From Methanobacteriota archaeon (lineage in GTDB: Archaea > Thermoplasmatota > Poseidoniia > Poseidoniales > Thalassarchaeaceae): 27,073 bases of DNA. Where the stretch lies: assembly GCA_002720055.1 (NCBI GenBank), contig PBGH01000013.1, positions 21,313 through 48,385 on the forward strand, in the 5' to 3' direction. Both the position numbers and the translations under genes were made by a program. Each line of letters begins with the position of its first letter. The first letter of the stretch is position 1. The notes under the pieces were generated by a model, which was not told the origin of the DNA, made no database searches, and was given only the letters and a program-made list of their open reading frames with translations. This document shows, piece after piece, positions 1-7,432 of this stretch.

Positions 1-297
1 GATCGATGCCTGCTCCCTTTCCACTAAGCCCCTCATCCTCTTGTCCATCCGAGAGCCGCTGGTTAGCGCGCCCATCACGAACATCACAGGATAGGCCACG
101 GCCCAGACTATTCCGAACAACGCCATTAAGACGGAGAACAAAAGCAGGGGAAGGAGGCAGAGCAGGAAGAAAATGTCTCCCCCCCCAGCGTTTGAGTCAC
201 CGGACCAGTCCTGAGCTGAGACGTTTGTGGATAGAGCCAGAATCGATAGCATGACTGCTGAGGCCAGTAAGCTGACTCTTGCACCTCGGAAGCCCAT
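1..297 (-). CDS. Signal-peptide membrane protein, C-terminus beyond window
   Basis: The frame opens at the ATG at 297 and runs off the left edge, giving 99 codons. An N-terminal signal-like segment (basic RGAR, hydrophobic core, NVSAQD as a possible cleavage region near residue 27) is followed by a Gly-rich patch. A long hydrophobic stretch at about residues 38-75 could be one long or two short membrane helices, and after it comes a basic/charged segment (SRMDKRMRG). The start follows the stop of the YbjQ-like gene by 12 bases, and GGAGG lies in that gap, so the two are probably cotranscribed. I do not recognise a family; the charged tail may begin a cytoplasmic domain outside the window. Confidence 0.72.
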   Translation of the reverse strand, partial: MGFRGARVSLLASAVMLSILALSTNVSAQDWSGDSNAGGGDIFFLLCLLPLLLFSVLMALFGIVWAVAYPVMFVMGALTSGSRMDKRMRGLVEREQASI

Positions 298-309
298 GGG
301 ACCGCCCTC

Positions 310-645
310 CTACTCGACCTTGACGGCGGTTCCGTAAGCGAAAAGCTCGGCTGCTCCAGCAGTCACGGCGCTCGTTGCGAAGCGAACGTTAACAATCGCA
401 TTGGCCCCTCTCGACATTGCGTCGGACACCATACGGGCTATGGCCTCGTTCCTGGACTCCTCTAGGAGCTCGGTGTACTTGACTAGCTCCCCGCCCATGA
501 TGTTCCTTAGACCCTGAGTGATGTCCCTTCCGATATTCTTTGCTCTGACTGTCGACCCGCCTACGACACCTAGATTCTGGGCGATTACCTTCCCAGCTAT
601 GGTTTCCGTATTGGTGATCATTACCCCACTAACTACATGCTGCAT
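310..645 (-). CDS. YbjQ/UPF0145 family protein
   Basis: 111 residues matching the YbjQ (UPF0145, 'heavy-metal-binding domain') family. The N-terminal strand TNTETIAGK is followed by VVGGSTVRAKNIGRDI, GLRNIMGGE, a helix with LLEESRNEAIARM, and the conserved end GANAIVNVRF...AYGTAVKV. The family forms small oligomeric barrels; its molecular role is not settled. Homologues usually begin at the equivalent of the internal ATG at 621 (MITNTETIAG), so the true protein may be 103 residues. It sits inside a minus-strand run, 31 bases after a membrane protein and 12 bases before another with a signal peptide, so a membrane-linked function is possible but is only inferred. Confidence 0.85.
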   Translation of the reverse strand: MQHVVSGVMITNTETIAGKVIAQNLGVVGGSTVRAKNIGRDITQGLRNIMGGELVKYTELLEESRNEAIARMVSDAMSRGANAIVNVRFATSAVTAGAAELFAYGTAVKVE

Positions 646-676
646 GGGAACCCGGTACGAGATGCGTCACTTCAAC

Positions 677-1294
677 TTACTCTTGTTCGATAGTGTGGAA
701 TGCTGAAGGGACCTCTAGGGAGGTCGGGGGCCTTGTCTGGTACGAGATTAGGGCCAGACCAGCTGCTAGGGAGAACTCGCAAAGAATCACCCCCCCGTAG
801 GAAGCGATTGACTGGAAAACAGAGACCCATGCCAGTTGTTCGGAGGGGATCGAGTCGTAGAAATTGTCCATCCACTGCATGGTCGTGTGGGTTATGTAGA
901 GCTGGGAGATTGCGTGTATGGATATCCATACCCAAGCCAGCTTCAGGGCCATATCCCGATCCTGAGCATTCCACATTATGATGGTCGTAGGGATCGACAT
1001 TAGGAACAGCAGTGCGGAGAATGCGGCTCCGACATCCCATAATCTCATCTCAGAAATCTGTAAAATCGCCTCGAATACCGCCTCGCATTCCTCTGGGTCC
1101 GGGTCTTCGACACAGATTTCCTCTGTGTCCAAGGAGTCTACCATGATTTCAAGGTAGAAGCCGGAAACTACGAGCGATATCGCACCTATCAGCGAAGAGA
1201 ACCCGAGGACTCCGATGAATATCGCCCCACCCTTCAGCCACCATGGCGAAGGCTCCTCGGGCCTGGTTGCGGGGACTAGGAGGGTCTCGACCAT
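677..1294 (-). CDS. Four-helix integral membrane protein, unknown function
   Basis: 205 residues with about four hydrophobic helices, near residues 22-48, 88-107, 114-136 and 155-185. Between helices one and two is a short acidic loop with two cysteines (ICVEDPDPEECEAV) that could form an extracellular disulfide. The N-terminus is short with a PEEPSPWW motif and the C-terminus is hydrophilic. I do not recognise the family. It lies 33 bases downstream of the retropepsin-like gene and 31 bases upstream of the YbjQ-like gene on the same strand, consistent with one transcript. The reading is well supported by the hydrophobic pattern; antisense frames here are shadows. Confidence 0.75.
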   Translation of the reverse strand: MVETLLVPATRPEEPSPWWLKGGAIFIGVLGFSSLIGAISLVVSGFYLEIMVDSLDTEEICVEDPDPEECEAVFEAILQISEMRLWDVGAAFSALLFLMSIPTTIIMWNAQDRDMALKLAWVWISIHAISQLYITHTTMQWMDNFYDSIPSEQLAWVSVFQSIASYGGVILCEFSLAAGLALISYQTRPPTSLEVPSAFHTIEQE

Positions 1295-1327
1295 AGCTGC
1301 GAGACGGGGTGGATACCCAAAGGGGTT

Positions 1328-1777
1328 TCATTCCATTGATCCCATAGAAACTCTTTCATCTGAGCGCACCATTGTGTGAATGCACTGCCTGGATGGGTTG
1401 ACTATGAATCCCAGTCTGAGGAAGTTCCTACCGAGGATCATTCGATGCTTGAGCATTGACCTATCCGCTAGGCAAACCTCTACATCGAAGTCCCTCGAAG
1501 CTATTTCGATGGTTGTCCGGATCACAGGGCGGAGAGTCTCGTGACCCCCAGAGTCCCTAATCCTCCTCCATTTGATCAGAGGGCGTATGACCCTTTTCCC
1601 ATCGGCTTCCATCCTAAACCGTACTCTTGTCTCGGGTTGAGACTCGATTACCTCAATTTCGGATGCGTGTAGGGTGTTTGACCATGCCCCAGTATCAACT
1701 TTTGCGAGGATGGGAGCTCGCTGTAGCTCGGGAAGACCTATCCACTCTCTCCAACCTATGATAGCGGGCCTTATCAT
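1328..1777 (-). CDS. Retropepsin-like aspartic protease (RimK-associated, PF05618-type)
   Basis: 149 residues of the family annotated as 'ATP-dependent zinc protease' or RimK-associated retropepsin-like aspartic peptidase. Diagnostic parts are GWREWIGLPEL at the N-terminus, the catalytic-type AKVDTGAWSNTLHA (Asp-Thr-Gly-Ala) near residues 25-38, a central RPLIKW strand, and MILGRNFL near residues 113-120. Such proteins usually accompany RimK-like ATP-grasp ligases or amino-acid ligase systems; no such ligase is in this window. The ATG at 1777 is preceded by GGTGA four bases upstream. It is the first gene of the minus-strand set and diverges from guaB across a 70-110 base gap. Substrate unknown. 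Confidence 0.85.
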   Translation of the reverse strand: MIRPAIIGWREWIGLPELQRAPILAKVDTGAWSNTLHASEIEVIESQPETRVRFRMEADGKRVIRPLIKWRRIRDSGGHETLRPVIRTTIEIASRDFDVEVCLADRSMLKHRMILGRNFLRLGFIVNPSRQCIHTMVRSDERVSMGSME

Positions 1778-1789
1778 CTTCTCACCGAG

Positions 1790-1799
1790 CTGCCGGCAG
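1790..1799. promoter_or_regulatory. 10-bp palindrome in the retropepsin/guaB divergent gap
   Basis: CTGCCGGCAG is a perfect palindrome lying 13 bases upstream of the retropepsin start, in the gap shared with guaB. The AT-rich GATAAATT (1829-1836) is the only TATA-like element near the guaB side. The palindrome could be an operator or a short leader hairpin; nothing else supports either. Confidence 0.3.
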
Positions 1800-1889
1800 G
1801 CAGGTTCCTATTGAATCCAACGAATGGAGATAAATTGTCGATAGTCTAGCATGGAATCGTTGAAGTACGAGTCACCCCGCGTATCCCTA

Positions 1890-3347
1890 ATGGCACAGAT
1901 TGAGACCGCGCTCAGCTACGATGACGTGCTGCTACTTCCAGCAGAGTCCGCAGTCCTTCCGGCCGAGGTTTCTCTCAACACCAGGCTTACTCAGGAGATT
2001 GAGCTCAACGCCCCAATAGTGTCTGCAGCGATGGACACGGTCACCGAGGCGGAGATGGCCATCGCAATGGCGCAGAGTGGAGGAATCGGCGTCATTCACA
2101 GGAATATGTCCATCGAGGATCAAGCTGAGGAGGTCGACAAGGTCAAGCGATTTGAATCGGGACTTGTGCTAGAGCCAGTAACCGTCGGCCCAGAAATGAC
2201 TGTGGGCGAGCTAAGGGAGATGAAGGACCAGTACGGATTCTCCGGTTTCCCTGTGATAAGCGAAGACGGAGGAATCGTAGGGATGGTCACAAACAGGGAT
2301 ATTCGATTCGTGGAGGATATTGGTACGCCCATCGCCGAAGTAATGACGAAGGATCTGGTCACTGTCCCCGAACACGTTGATCTGGAGGATGCCAAGAGGC
2401 TACTTCACCAGCATAGAATCGAGAAGCTTGTCGTAGTGAATCCCGAGGGGGGCTTCTCGGGCCTGATCACGGTCAGGGACATCAATCGCTCCAGGGATAA
2501 TCCGTTATCCTGCAAAGATGACAGGGGAAGACTCAGGGTAGTCGCCGCAACAGGTACTGGGGACAAGGGAGTACTAAGGGCGCTGGCGATGCTTGAGTCG
2601 GGTGCAGACGCGATTGCAGTGGATACGGCCCACGGGCACTCTCACGGAGTTTTGGATACTGTGCGAAGGATCAGGTCTGAAGCTGGTCCTGGGGCTCAAA
2701 TCATCGCAGGTAACGTCGGTACAGATGTTGCAGCAGAAGCACTGATCGAGTGCGGTGCCAATGCGATAAAGGTAGGAATCGGGCCGGGTTCAATTTGTAC
2801 CACTAGGATAGTTACCGGAGTTGGTGTCCCGCAGTTCTCAGCAGTAATGAGCGCTGTCAAGGCGTGCTCCACGAAAGGAATCCCAGTCATTGCGGATGGC
2901 GGGATCAAGTACAGCGGAGACATAGCCAAGGCAATAGCCTCAGGTGGAGATTGCGTAATGGTCGGTTCACTGTTAGCCGGGACGGATGAGTCCCCGGGAG
3001 AGACAATACTGTACCAAGGGAGGGCGTACAAGCAGTACAGAGGGATGGGATCGCTAGGAGCTATGAGCAAGGGTTCGTCGGATCGTTATTTCCAATCATC
3101 CCAGGGAGATACGAAGAAGTACGTTCCAGAGGGAATAGAGGGAAGGGTCCCGTCTAGGGGTCCAGTCGACAACGTCCTCTACCAGCTGATGGGGGGGCTC
3201 AGGAGTTCGATGGGTTATACCGGAAACTCGACAATAGAGGAAATGAAGACAGAATGCAAATTCGTTCGGATCACCAATGCGGGATTATCAGAGAGCCATG
3301 TGCACGATGTGGAGATCACCAGAGAGGCTCCAAACTACAGGAGGTAG
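1890..3347 (+). CDS. guaB: Inosine-5'-monophosphate dehydrogenase
   Basis: IMP dehydrogenase oxidises IMP to XMP with NAD+, the committed step to GMP. Full length at 485 residues from the ATG at 1890. Landmarks are [14 protein letters not shown] at the N-terminus, [13 protein letters not shown], and two CBS domains (roughly residues 85-205) ending in LITVRDI. Next come AVDTAHGHS, the active-site loop GPGSICTTR with catalytic Cys303, [10 protein letters not shown], and the flap/catalytic region [10 protein letters not shown]. The frame is also open to an ATG at 1851, 13 codons upstream, but the family N-terminus and Cys position (Cys305 in E. coli) fit 1890 better. Neither start has a strong SD. 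The stop overlaps the SD of msrA, so the genes are probably coupled. Confidence 0.97.
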   Translation: MAQIETALSYDDVLLLPAESAVLPAEVSLNTRLTQEIELNAPIVSAAMDTVTEAEMAIAMAQSGGIGVIHRNMSIEDQAEEVDKVKRFESGLVLEPVTVGPEMTVGELREMKDQYGFSGFPVISEDGGIVGMVTNRDIRFVEDIGTPIAEVMTKDLVTVPEHVDLEDAKRLLHQHRIEKLVVVNPEGGFSGLITVRDINRSRDNPLSCKDDRGRLRVVAATGTGDKGVLRALAMLESGADAIAVDTAHGHSHGVLDTVRRIRSEAGPGAQIIAGNVGTDVAAEALIECGANAIKVGIGPGSICTTRIVTGVGVPQFSAVMSAVKACSTKGIPVIADGGIKYSGDIAKAIASGGDCVMVGSLLAGTDESPGETILYQGRAYKQYRGMGSLGAMSKGSSDRYFQSSQGDTKKYVPEGIEGRVPSRGPVDNVLYQLMGGLRSSMGYTGNSTIEEMKTECKFVRITNAGLSESHVHDVEITREAPNYRR

Positions 3348-3351
3348 CTAG

Positions 3352-3876
3352 TTGGAGACAATTCATCTCGGTGGTGGTTGCTTCTGGTGCATAGAGGGAG
3401 GTTTGTTGGGCCTCAGGGGTGTTCATGAAGTGGTTCCTGGATACAGTGGAGGGCATCTCGAGAATCCCACTTACGAGCAGGTCTGCGGAAAAAGGACAGG
3501 CCATGCCGAGGTGGTTAGGGTGACCTTCGATCCCGACGTGATTCCTAGATTAGTTCTGCTAAGGGTGTTCCACACTCTGTTCGACCCGACCCAACTGAAC
3601 AGGCAGGGCAACGATATAGGCCCCCAATACAGGAGCATCGTCCTTTTCTCTGATGAAGATCAGAAAGACGACGCGCTCAGAGCCATCGAAGAGGTATCTG
3701 GATACTATGACGACCCAGTAGTCACGGAGGTCGTCCCTTTCGAGGTTTTCTGGGAGGCAGAAGAGTACCATCACGACTATTTCGCTCGATCCGGAGCCTC
3801 GAATCCGTATTGTCAGGCAGTTGTCGCACCCAAAATCGCTAAGGCGAGGAGTCGTCACGCAGATTTGTATGAGTGA
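3352..3876 (+). CDS. msrA: Peptide-methionine (S)-S-oxide reductase MsrA
   Basis: 174 residues. MsrA reduces methionine-S-sulfoxide in proteins. The signature GGGCFWC is at residues 7-13 with the catalytic cysteine at position 10, followed by PGYSGGH, GHAEVVRVTFDP, LFDPTQLNRQGNDIGPQYRS and FWEAEEYHHDYF. A later cysteine in NPYCQAVVAPK may resolve the disulfide together with Cys13. Translation appears to start at TTG 3352: the preceding GGAGGT (3340-3345) overlaps the guaB stop codon and no ATG is suitably placed. The 3' end overlaps the next gene by 8 bases, indicating a tight operon with guaB and the AlkB-like gene. Confidence 0.95.
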   Translation: METIHLGGGCFWCIEGGLLGLRGVHEVVPGYSGGHLENPTYEQVCGKRTGHAEVVRVTFDPDVIPRLVLLRVFHTLFDPTQLNRQGNDIGPQYRSIVLFSDEDQKDDALRAIEEVSGYYDDPVVTEVVPFEVFWEAEEYHHDYFARSGASNPYCQAVVAPKIAKARSRHADLYE

Positions 3877-4948
3877 TGGCCCCCAACTGAGCCCAGAGCC
3901 CTGGGCTTTCCATCTTCTTGGCCTTATCACGCCTATTCTGGCCATTTCAGGTAACATCCTCGGAGTATTGGAAAGCGAGATGTTCGCAGCGATGGGTGTC
4001 GTCTTCGTTTGGGGAGTGGGGCCCATCCTAGATATTGTAATGGGGGAATCTGAGGTACCAAGACCCCCAAGGGAGTCAGGTACACCTTTCGAGGTACTGC
4101 TCTGGGTACATGGAATCCTGCACCTCATCGTGGTTGCGTCTTTCTTCTGGTTCGCCTCGCACGAGGGATTGACCTGGTGGCTTGTGATCGGGGGCCTATC
4201 ATCCGGACTGAGTGCAGCGGCCTCTGCGACAGTCACTGCCCACGAACTAGGACACAAGAGGCCAAAGAGCCCGGGATGGAGGCTGGCGAGGCTGCTTCTA
4301 TTTTCGATAAACTACACGCACTTCACCACGGAGCACAATCACAACCACCACCGAAATGTTGCGACCGATGACGATCCAGCGAGCGCAAGAGCCGATGAGG
4401 GGCTGTGGACATTCTGGCTGAGGACGATTCCCGGACAGTTCGCGTCCTCGGTTAGGATACACGACCGCAAGGGCAGGAGTGGTTTCGGCAATCCATCTTG
4501 GAGGGGTCTCGCACTTCAGATGGCGGTTTTCGCCGCCCTGGGGGCTGCTCACTTCTACGGCCAAGAATGGGCGGCACCGGTGGCAGTAGGTTGGGTAATA
4601 CTCTCCGGAATATCCATTCTCACGCTCGAATACGTCAATTACATCAGGCACTGGGGGCTAAGGAGGCCAGATGCGGACAGAAAGTTCCAGTTAGAGCATG
4701 CCTGGAATACAGAGGCTCGTTGGTCGAGATGGAGTCTGATCGAGCTTACGAGGCACTCTGACCATCACCTCAGGGCCAGCGTCCCCTTCTGGAAGCTACG
4801 GCCATACGAGGGCACCCCCCAACTTAGATGGGGATACTACGCCTCTTGGTGGCCCTGTGTCATTTCCCCCATTTGGAAGAAGGCGATGTGGAGCAGGTTA
4901 CCCGATAATCAGCTGGAGCAGGCTTCCGCGCAGCGCAATTCTCAATAG
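3869..4948 (+). CDS. AlkB-like alkane/fatty-acid monooxygenase, membrane di-iron
   Basis: 359 residues. It carries the histidine boxes of integral-membrane di-iron alkane 1-monooxygenases in the right order: HELGHK at 125-130, HNHNHHRNVAT starting at 156, NYIRHWG around 257-263, and RHSDHH at 295-300. Hydrophobic segments lie before box one and between boxes two and three. DDDPASAR after box two and the C-terminal PQLRWGYYASWWPCVISPIW also match AlkB. The expected reaction is O2-dependent terminal hydroxylation of an alkyl chain; the substrate cannot be read from sequence. ATG 3869 overlaps the msrA stop; the open frame extends to a TTG at 3821, which I consider too far inside msrA. No rubredoxin or rubredoxin reductase gene is in the window. 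Confidence 0.9.
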   Translation: MSDGPQLSPEPWAFHLLGLITPILAISGNILGVLESEMFAAMGVVFVWGVGPILDIVMGESEVPRPPRESGTPFEVLLWVHGILHLIVVASFFWFASHEGLTWWLVIGGLSSGLSAAASATVTAHELGHKRPKSPGWRLARLLLFSINYTHFTTEHNHNHHRNVATDDDPASARADEGLWTFWLRTIPGQFASSVRIHDRKGRSGFGNPSWRGLALQMAVFAALGAAHFYGQEWAAPVAVGWVILSGISILTLEYVNYIRHWGLRRPDADRKFQLEHAWNTEARWSRWSLIELTRHSDHHLRASVPFWKLRPYEGTPQLRWGYYASWWPCVISPIWKKAMWSRLPDNQLEQASAQRNSQ

Positions 4949-4970
4949 TGCCAGTTAGAGCAAGGCTGCC

Positions 4971-5408
4971 GTGGTACCCGAAACGAGTGAGGCAAGTTCT
5001 CCGAGTACAACATCCGCACTTATCCACACCGGACTACTTTCCGTGGGGCTGAGCAACCTTTTCTGGAAGGGTAGCGAGATCAGCGATAACCCCCAAGACA
5101 GGATACTTATCATCGCAATGGGGCTATTCTGCCTGGCGATTCCATTCCAAGGCCTGTACATCCTACTCTCCAGGATGATCAGAGAGTTCGATTCATCGGC
5201 CAAGATGGTGGTTCCGGATTCCATCCTACGACTGGCGTCGAGGTGCGAGATGGTCAGCTATGGATGCGGGATTACGGGATTCTGCCTAATGCTCATGAGG
5301 ACTTCAGCGATACTCGGGGGCATTCTACTTACATCTGCATTACTAGTTATCATCCTGGCTCGAATGGCAATGATGAGGGCCTACGGGGTAAACCAGACCA
5401 TCTACTAG
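4971..5408 (+). CDS. Small polytopic membrane protein, unknown function
   Basis: 145 residues with three or four hydrophobic helices, around 15-32 (weak), 45-68, 93-110 and 113-135. There is no recognisable family. GTG 4971 is the first possible start after an in-frame TAG at 4956-4958, and AAGG lies seven bases upstream. It follows the AlkB-like gene by 22 bases and precedes another membrane protein by 28 bases on the same strand. This suggests an operon of membrane proteins with the monooxygenase; a partner role is only inferred from proximity. Confidence 0.65.
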   Translation: MVPETSEASSPSTTSALIHTGLLSVGLSNLFWKGSEISDNPQDRILIIAMGLFCLAIPFQGLYILLSRMIREFDSSAKMVVPDSILRLASRCEMVSYGCGITGFCLMLMRTSAILGGILLTSALLVIILARMAMMRAYGVNQTIY

Positions 5409-5436
5409 AAGGATATTCAAGCTGGCCATTGCCGGC

Positions 5437-6351
5437 ATGTACATGCTCGACAGGCTGATGGTGTACGGAAGTCGCGACAAGGGGGCCGATACCGGACTCT
5501 TGACTTTGGGATTCCTCATCCTATTGCTGGTCTTCATTTCCTCGTCGGATGTATTGGAGGAATCGCAGACGCAGGAGGAAGTGGCTGCGTCTAGCATTGT
5601 ACCCGATGGTGCGCTTCTCCTGTTCAGGCTATCATGCGTGGTTCTTGTCGTGATCACATTGTCGTGGATAGCCTTGGATCCTAAGGGCAGTAAGGACTAC
5701 CCCCTCTTCTTCAAAGATCGAGAGATTAGGAGGAGGGACGTGGTCGGACCGACCAGGCTCGCTGCTTTCACGATGTGGCACTTCGCGCTGATTGGGATTA
5801 GCTTCGCCACTTCCGGCTATGCCACTTGGGTCCACATGTCTGGAGGAGAGGTCCCTGAGTGGATACTGCTGGCCTCGCCCATACTTTTCTCGACCGCTTT
5901 TGCGTGTGCCATTCTGGTGACATGCGTGATTACGTTCCACATAATCGGCGATAACCAAAGGAAGGGAAATCCGATTGATCACCTTTTCAGCTGGTACGAG
6001 ATCGTGATGCACAATGTAAACGTCGCAATAATGGCAATATCGCTTATCCTCAATGATATGAATGTGGAGTGGAAGTACTTCGTCTTCCCTGCCGTGTTTG
6101 GGATTGTCTACGTCTTCTGGGCAGCCATATACGCCAATTTCATCTCTGGGGTCTTCATCTACGAATTCATGGACTACAGAATGGCTGGAGCCCCTGTGAT
6201 CTACTTCATACTGTTCGTCCTTCAGATCTCATTCTTCTTTGTCGTACTGGCACTGGACAGGCTTGCGGAATGGAACATTGTCCTCGGTTTTGTGACCGCC
6301 ATGGGGATGACTTGGGCGATCTCGGCTCTGAAGGAACCCGTTCATGGGTAG
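5437..6351 (+). CDS. Polytopic membrane protein, AIG1/FAR-17a-like
   Basis: 304 residues with about eight hydrophobic helices. The C-terminal half resembles the AIG1/FAR-17a family (PF04750), membrane hydrolases that in animals cleave fatty-acid esters of hydroxy fatty acids using an intramembrane Thr and His. Matching features are a His in MHNVNVA, then a segment with P-x3-G-x2-Y-x2-W (FPAVFGIVYVFW) and a following helix ending SGVFIYEF. A Thr in FATSGY within an earlier helix is a possible nucleophile. The match is from memory of the pattern and stays tentative. ATG 5437 is used; the frame is open a little further upstream without a better start. The gene ends by overlapping the convergent pdxH by 10 bases. 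Confidence 0.7.
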   Translation: MYMLDRLMVYGSRDKGADTGLLTLGFLILLLVFISSSDVLEESQTQEEVAASSIVPDGALLLFRLSCVVLVVITLSWIALDPKGSKDYPLFFKDREIRRRDVVGPTRLAAFTMWHFALIGISFATSGYATWVHMSGGEVPEWILLASPILFSTAFACAILVTCVITFHIIGDNQRKGNPIDHLFSWYEIVMHNVNVAIMAISLILNDMNVEWKYFVFPAVFGIVYVFWAAIYANFISGVFIYEFMDYRMAGAPVIYFILFVLQISFFFVVLALDRLAEWNIVLGFVTAMGMTWAISALKEPVHG

Positions 6352-6971
6352 AGCCTTTGCTGGGACCATTTCCCACCATCCTTGGTTAGCACGATCCTCT
6401 CATGAAGCCTGCTTGGCCTGCCAGACCAATACTCGACTTTGCTCGCCCTGATTGTGAATCCACCCCAGAAAGGAGGTAGTGGAACCTCCTCGTTTTCGAA
6501 TTCTGTTTCGAAATGGTTGAACTTAGCAACCAGCTCATCTCTGGACTCAAGATTCCTGCTTTGGTCCGAGGACCATGCTGCTATCCTGCTCAGTCGAGGT
6601 CTAGATGAGTGGTAGTCTTCCACCAACTCTCTGTCCATCTCGGAGGCCCTTCCCTCTATCCTAACCTGCCTCTCCATCTCAGGCCACCAGATCGTGGCTG
6701 AGACTGAGTCATTCGATCTGATTTCCACTGATTTATCACTTTCCAGATTCGTGAAGAAGCCTATGCTCTCGCCTTGTAGGTGCTTTAGTAGAACCATCCT
6801 GTTTCGGGGTGATCCTGATTGGTCAACCGTTGCTAGGCTCATTGCATTGGGCTCTGTCACTCCGGCATCTTTTGCGTCTGCGATCCATGCGGATAGCAAC
6901 TTAAGTGGATTCTGAGTATCTTCGATGGACAGTTCTCCACCATCCCTGTATTCCTTTCTCATCTCTCTCAT
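6342..6971 (-). CDS. pdxH: Pyridoxamine/pyridoxine 5'-phosphate oxidase
   Basis: About 209 residues of a complete PNPOx, the FMN enzyme that oxidises PNP or PMP to pyridoxal 5'-phosphate. The N-terminus MRKEYRDGG and NPLKLLSAWIADA, the FMN-binding block NAMSLATVDQSGSPRNRMVLLK, GFFTNLESDKS, WWPEMERQVRIEG, SRPRLSRIAAWSSDQS, PPFWGGFTI and the end QQRLYP all fit. AGGAGGAGG at 6973-6981 can serve ATG 6971 (short spacing) or ATG 6962 (spacing 10); a further in-frame ATG at 6995 precedes the SD and is unlikely. Convergent with the AIG1-like gene. This is a bacterial-type salvage route; many archaea make PLP with PdxS/PdxT, neither of which is here. Confidence 0.95.
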   Translation of the reverse strand: MREMRKEYRDGGELSIEDTQNPLKLLSAWIADAKDAGVTEPNAMSLATVDQSGSPRNRMVLLKHLQGESIGFFTNLESDKSVEIRSNDSVSATIWWPEMERQVRIEGRASEMDRELVEDYHSSRPRLSRIAAWSSDQSRNLESRDELVAKFNHFETEFENEEVPLPPFWGGFTIRASKVEYWSGRPSRLHERIVLTKDGGKWSQQRLYP

Positions 6972-7061
6972 GCCTCCTCCTGAGGGCTTGGGCATATGTA
7001 TTGGTGTCTAAGCATACTTCCCAACTGAATGAACTAAATGTGAAAATCCCGGCTGAGGTTC

Positions 7062-7421
7062 ATGGGATGGGCGTTCGACTTGGCGAAGATCCTGCTGACA
7101 GCTGTGATTATTTTCTCCGTCGCGCAAATCTCAGAGAGGAGCACTCTGTTGGCTGCAGTTCTTGCCTCGATACCTATTGTTAGTGTCCTCTCCATGATGA
7201 TGATGTTCCACGAGGGGCAAACTGCGCTCGAGATATCATCCTTCGCGAAGGACATCGTTTGGCTCTTGATCCCATCATTGTTGATGTTCATCGTCATGCC
7301 ATGGCTGATCGAGTCTAAGGACTGGGACTTCTACCCAGCTCTAGCGGCTGGAATTGCAACCACTGTGACGGGTTATTTCGTCATGATTCAAGCCATGGAT
7401 AGGTTCGGACTTTCGAGCTAG
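7062..7421 (+). CDS. DUF3147/GlpM-like small membrane protein
   Basis: 119 residues with four hydrophobic helices filling nearly the whole chain. The order of features, SERSTLLAAVLASIPIVSVLSM then a short acidic loop, SFAKDIVWLLIPSLLMFIVMPWLI and a final helix from about residue 90, resembles the DUF3147/GlpM family of small inner-membrane proteins of unknown function. ATG 7062 is preceded by GAGGTT at spacing about three. The gene is 11 bases upstream of the EF-like gene on the same strand and probably cotranscribed with it. Confidence 0.78.
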   Translation: MGWAFDLAKILLTAVIIFSVAQISERSTLLAAVLASIPIVSVLSMMMMFHEGQTALEISSFAKDIVWLLIPSLLMFIVMPWLIESKDWDFYPALAAGIATTVTGYFVMIQAMDRFGLSS

Positions 7422-7432
7422 TTGGTGATTTT

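Noticed and set aside
6..254. 82-codon plus-strand frame at the left edge
   Set aside because: Arg/Pro/Ser-rich translation typical of an antisense shadow; the minus strand carries a signal peptide, membrane segment and SD in operon with the YbjQ-like gene.
3559..4257. 232-codon minus-strand frame opposite msrA and the AlkB-like gene
   Set aside because: Both sense genes have complete family motifs through this region; the antisense translation has none.
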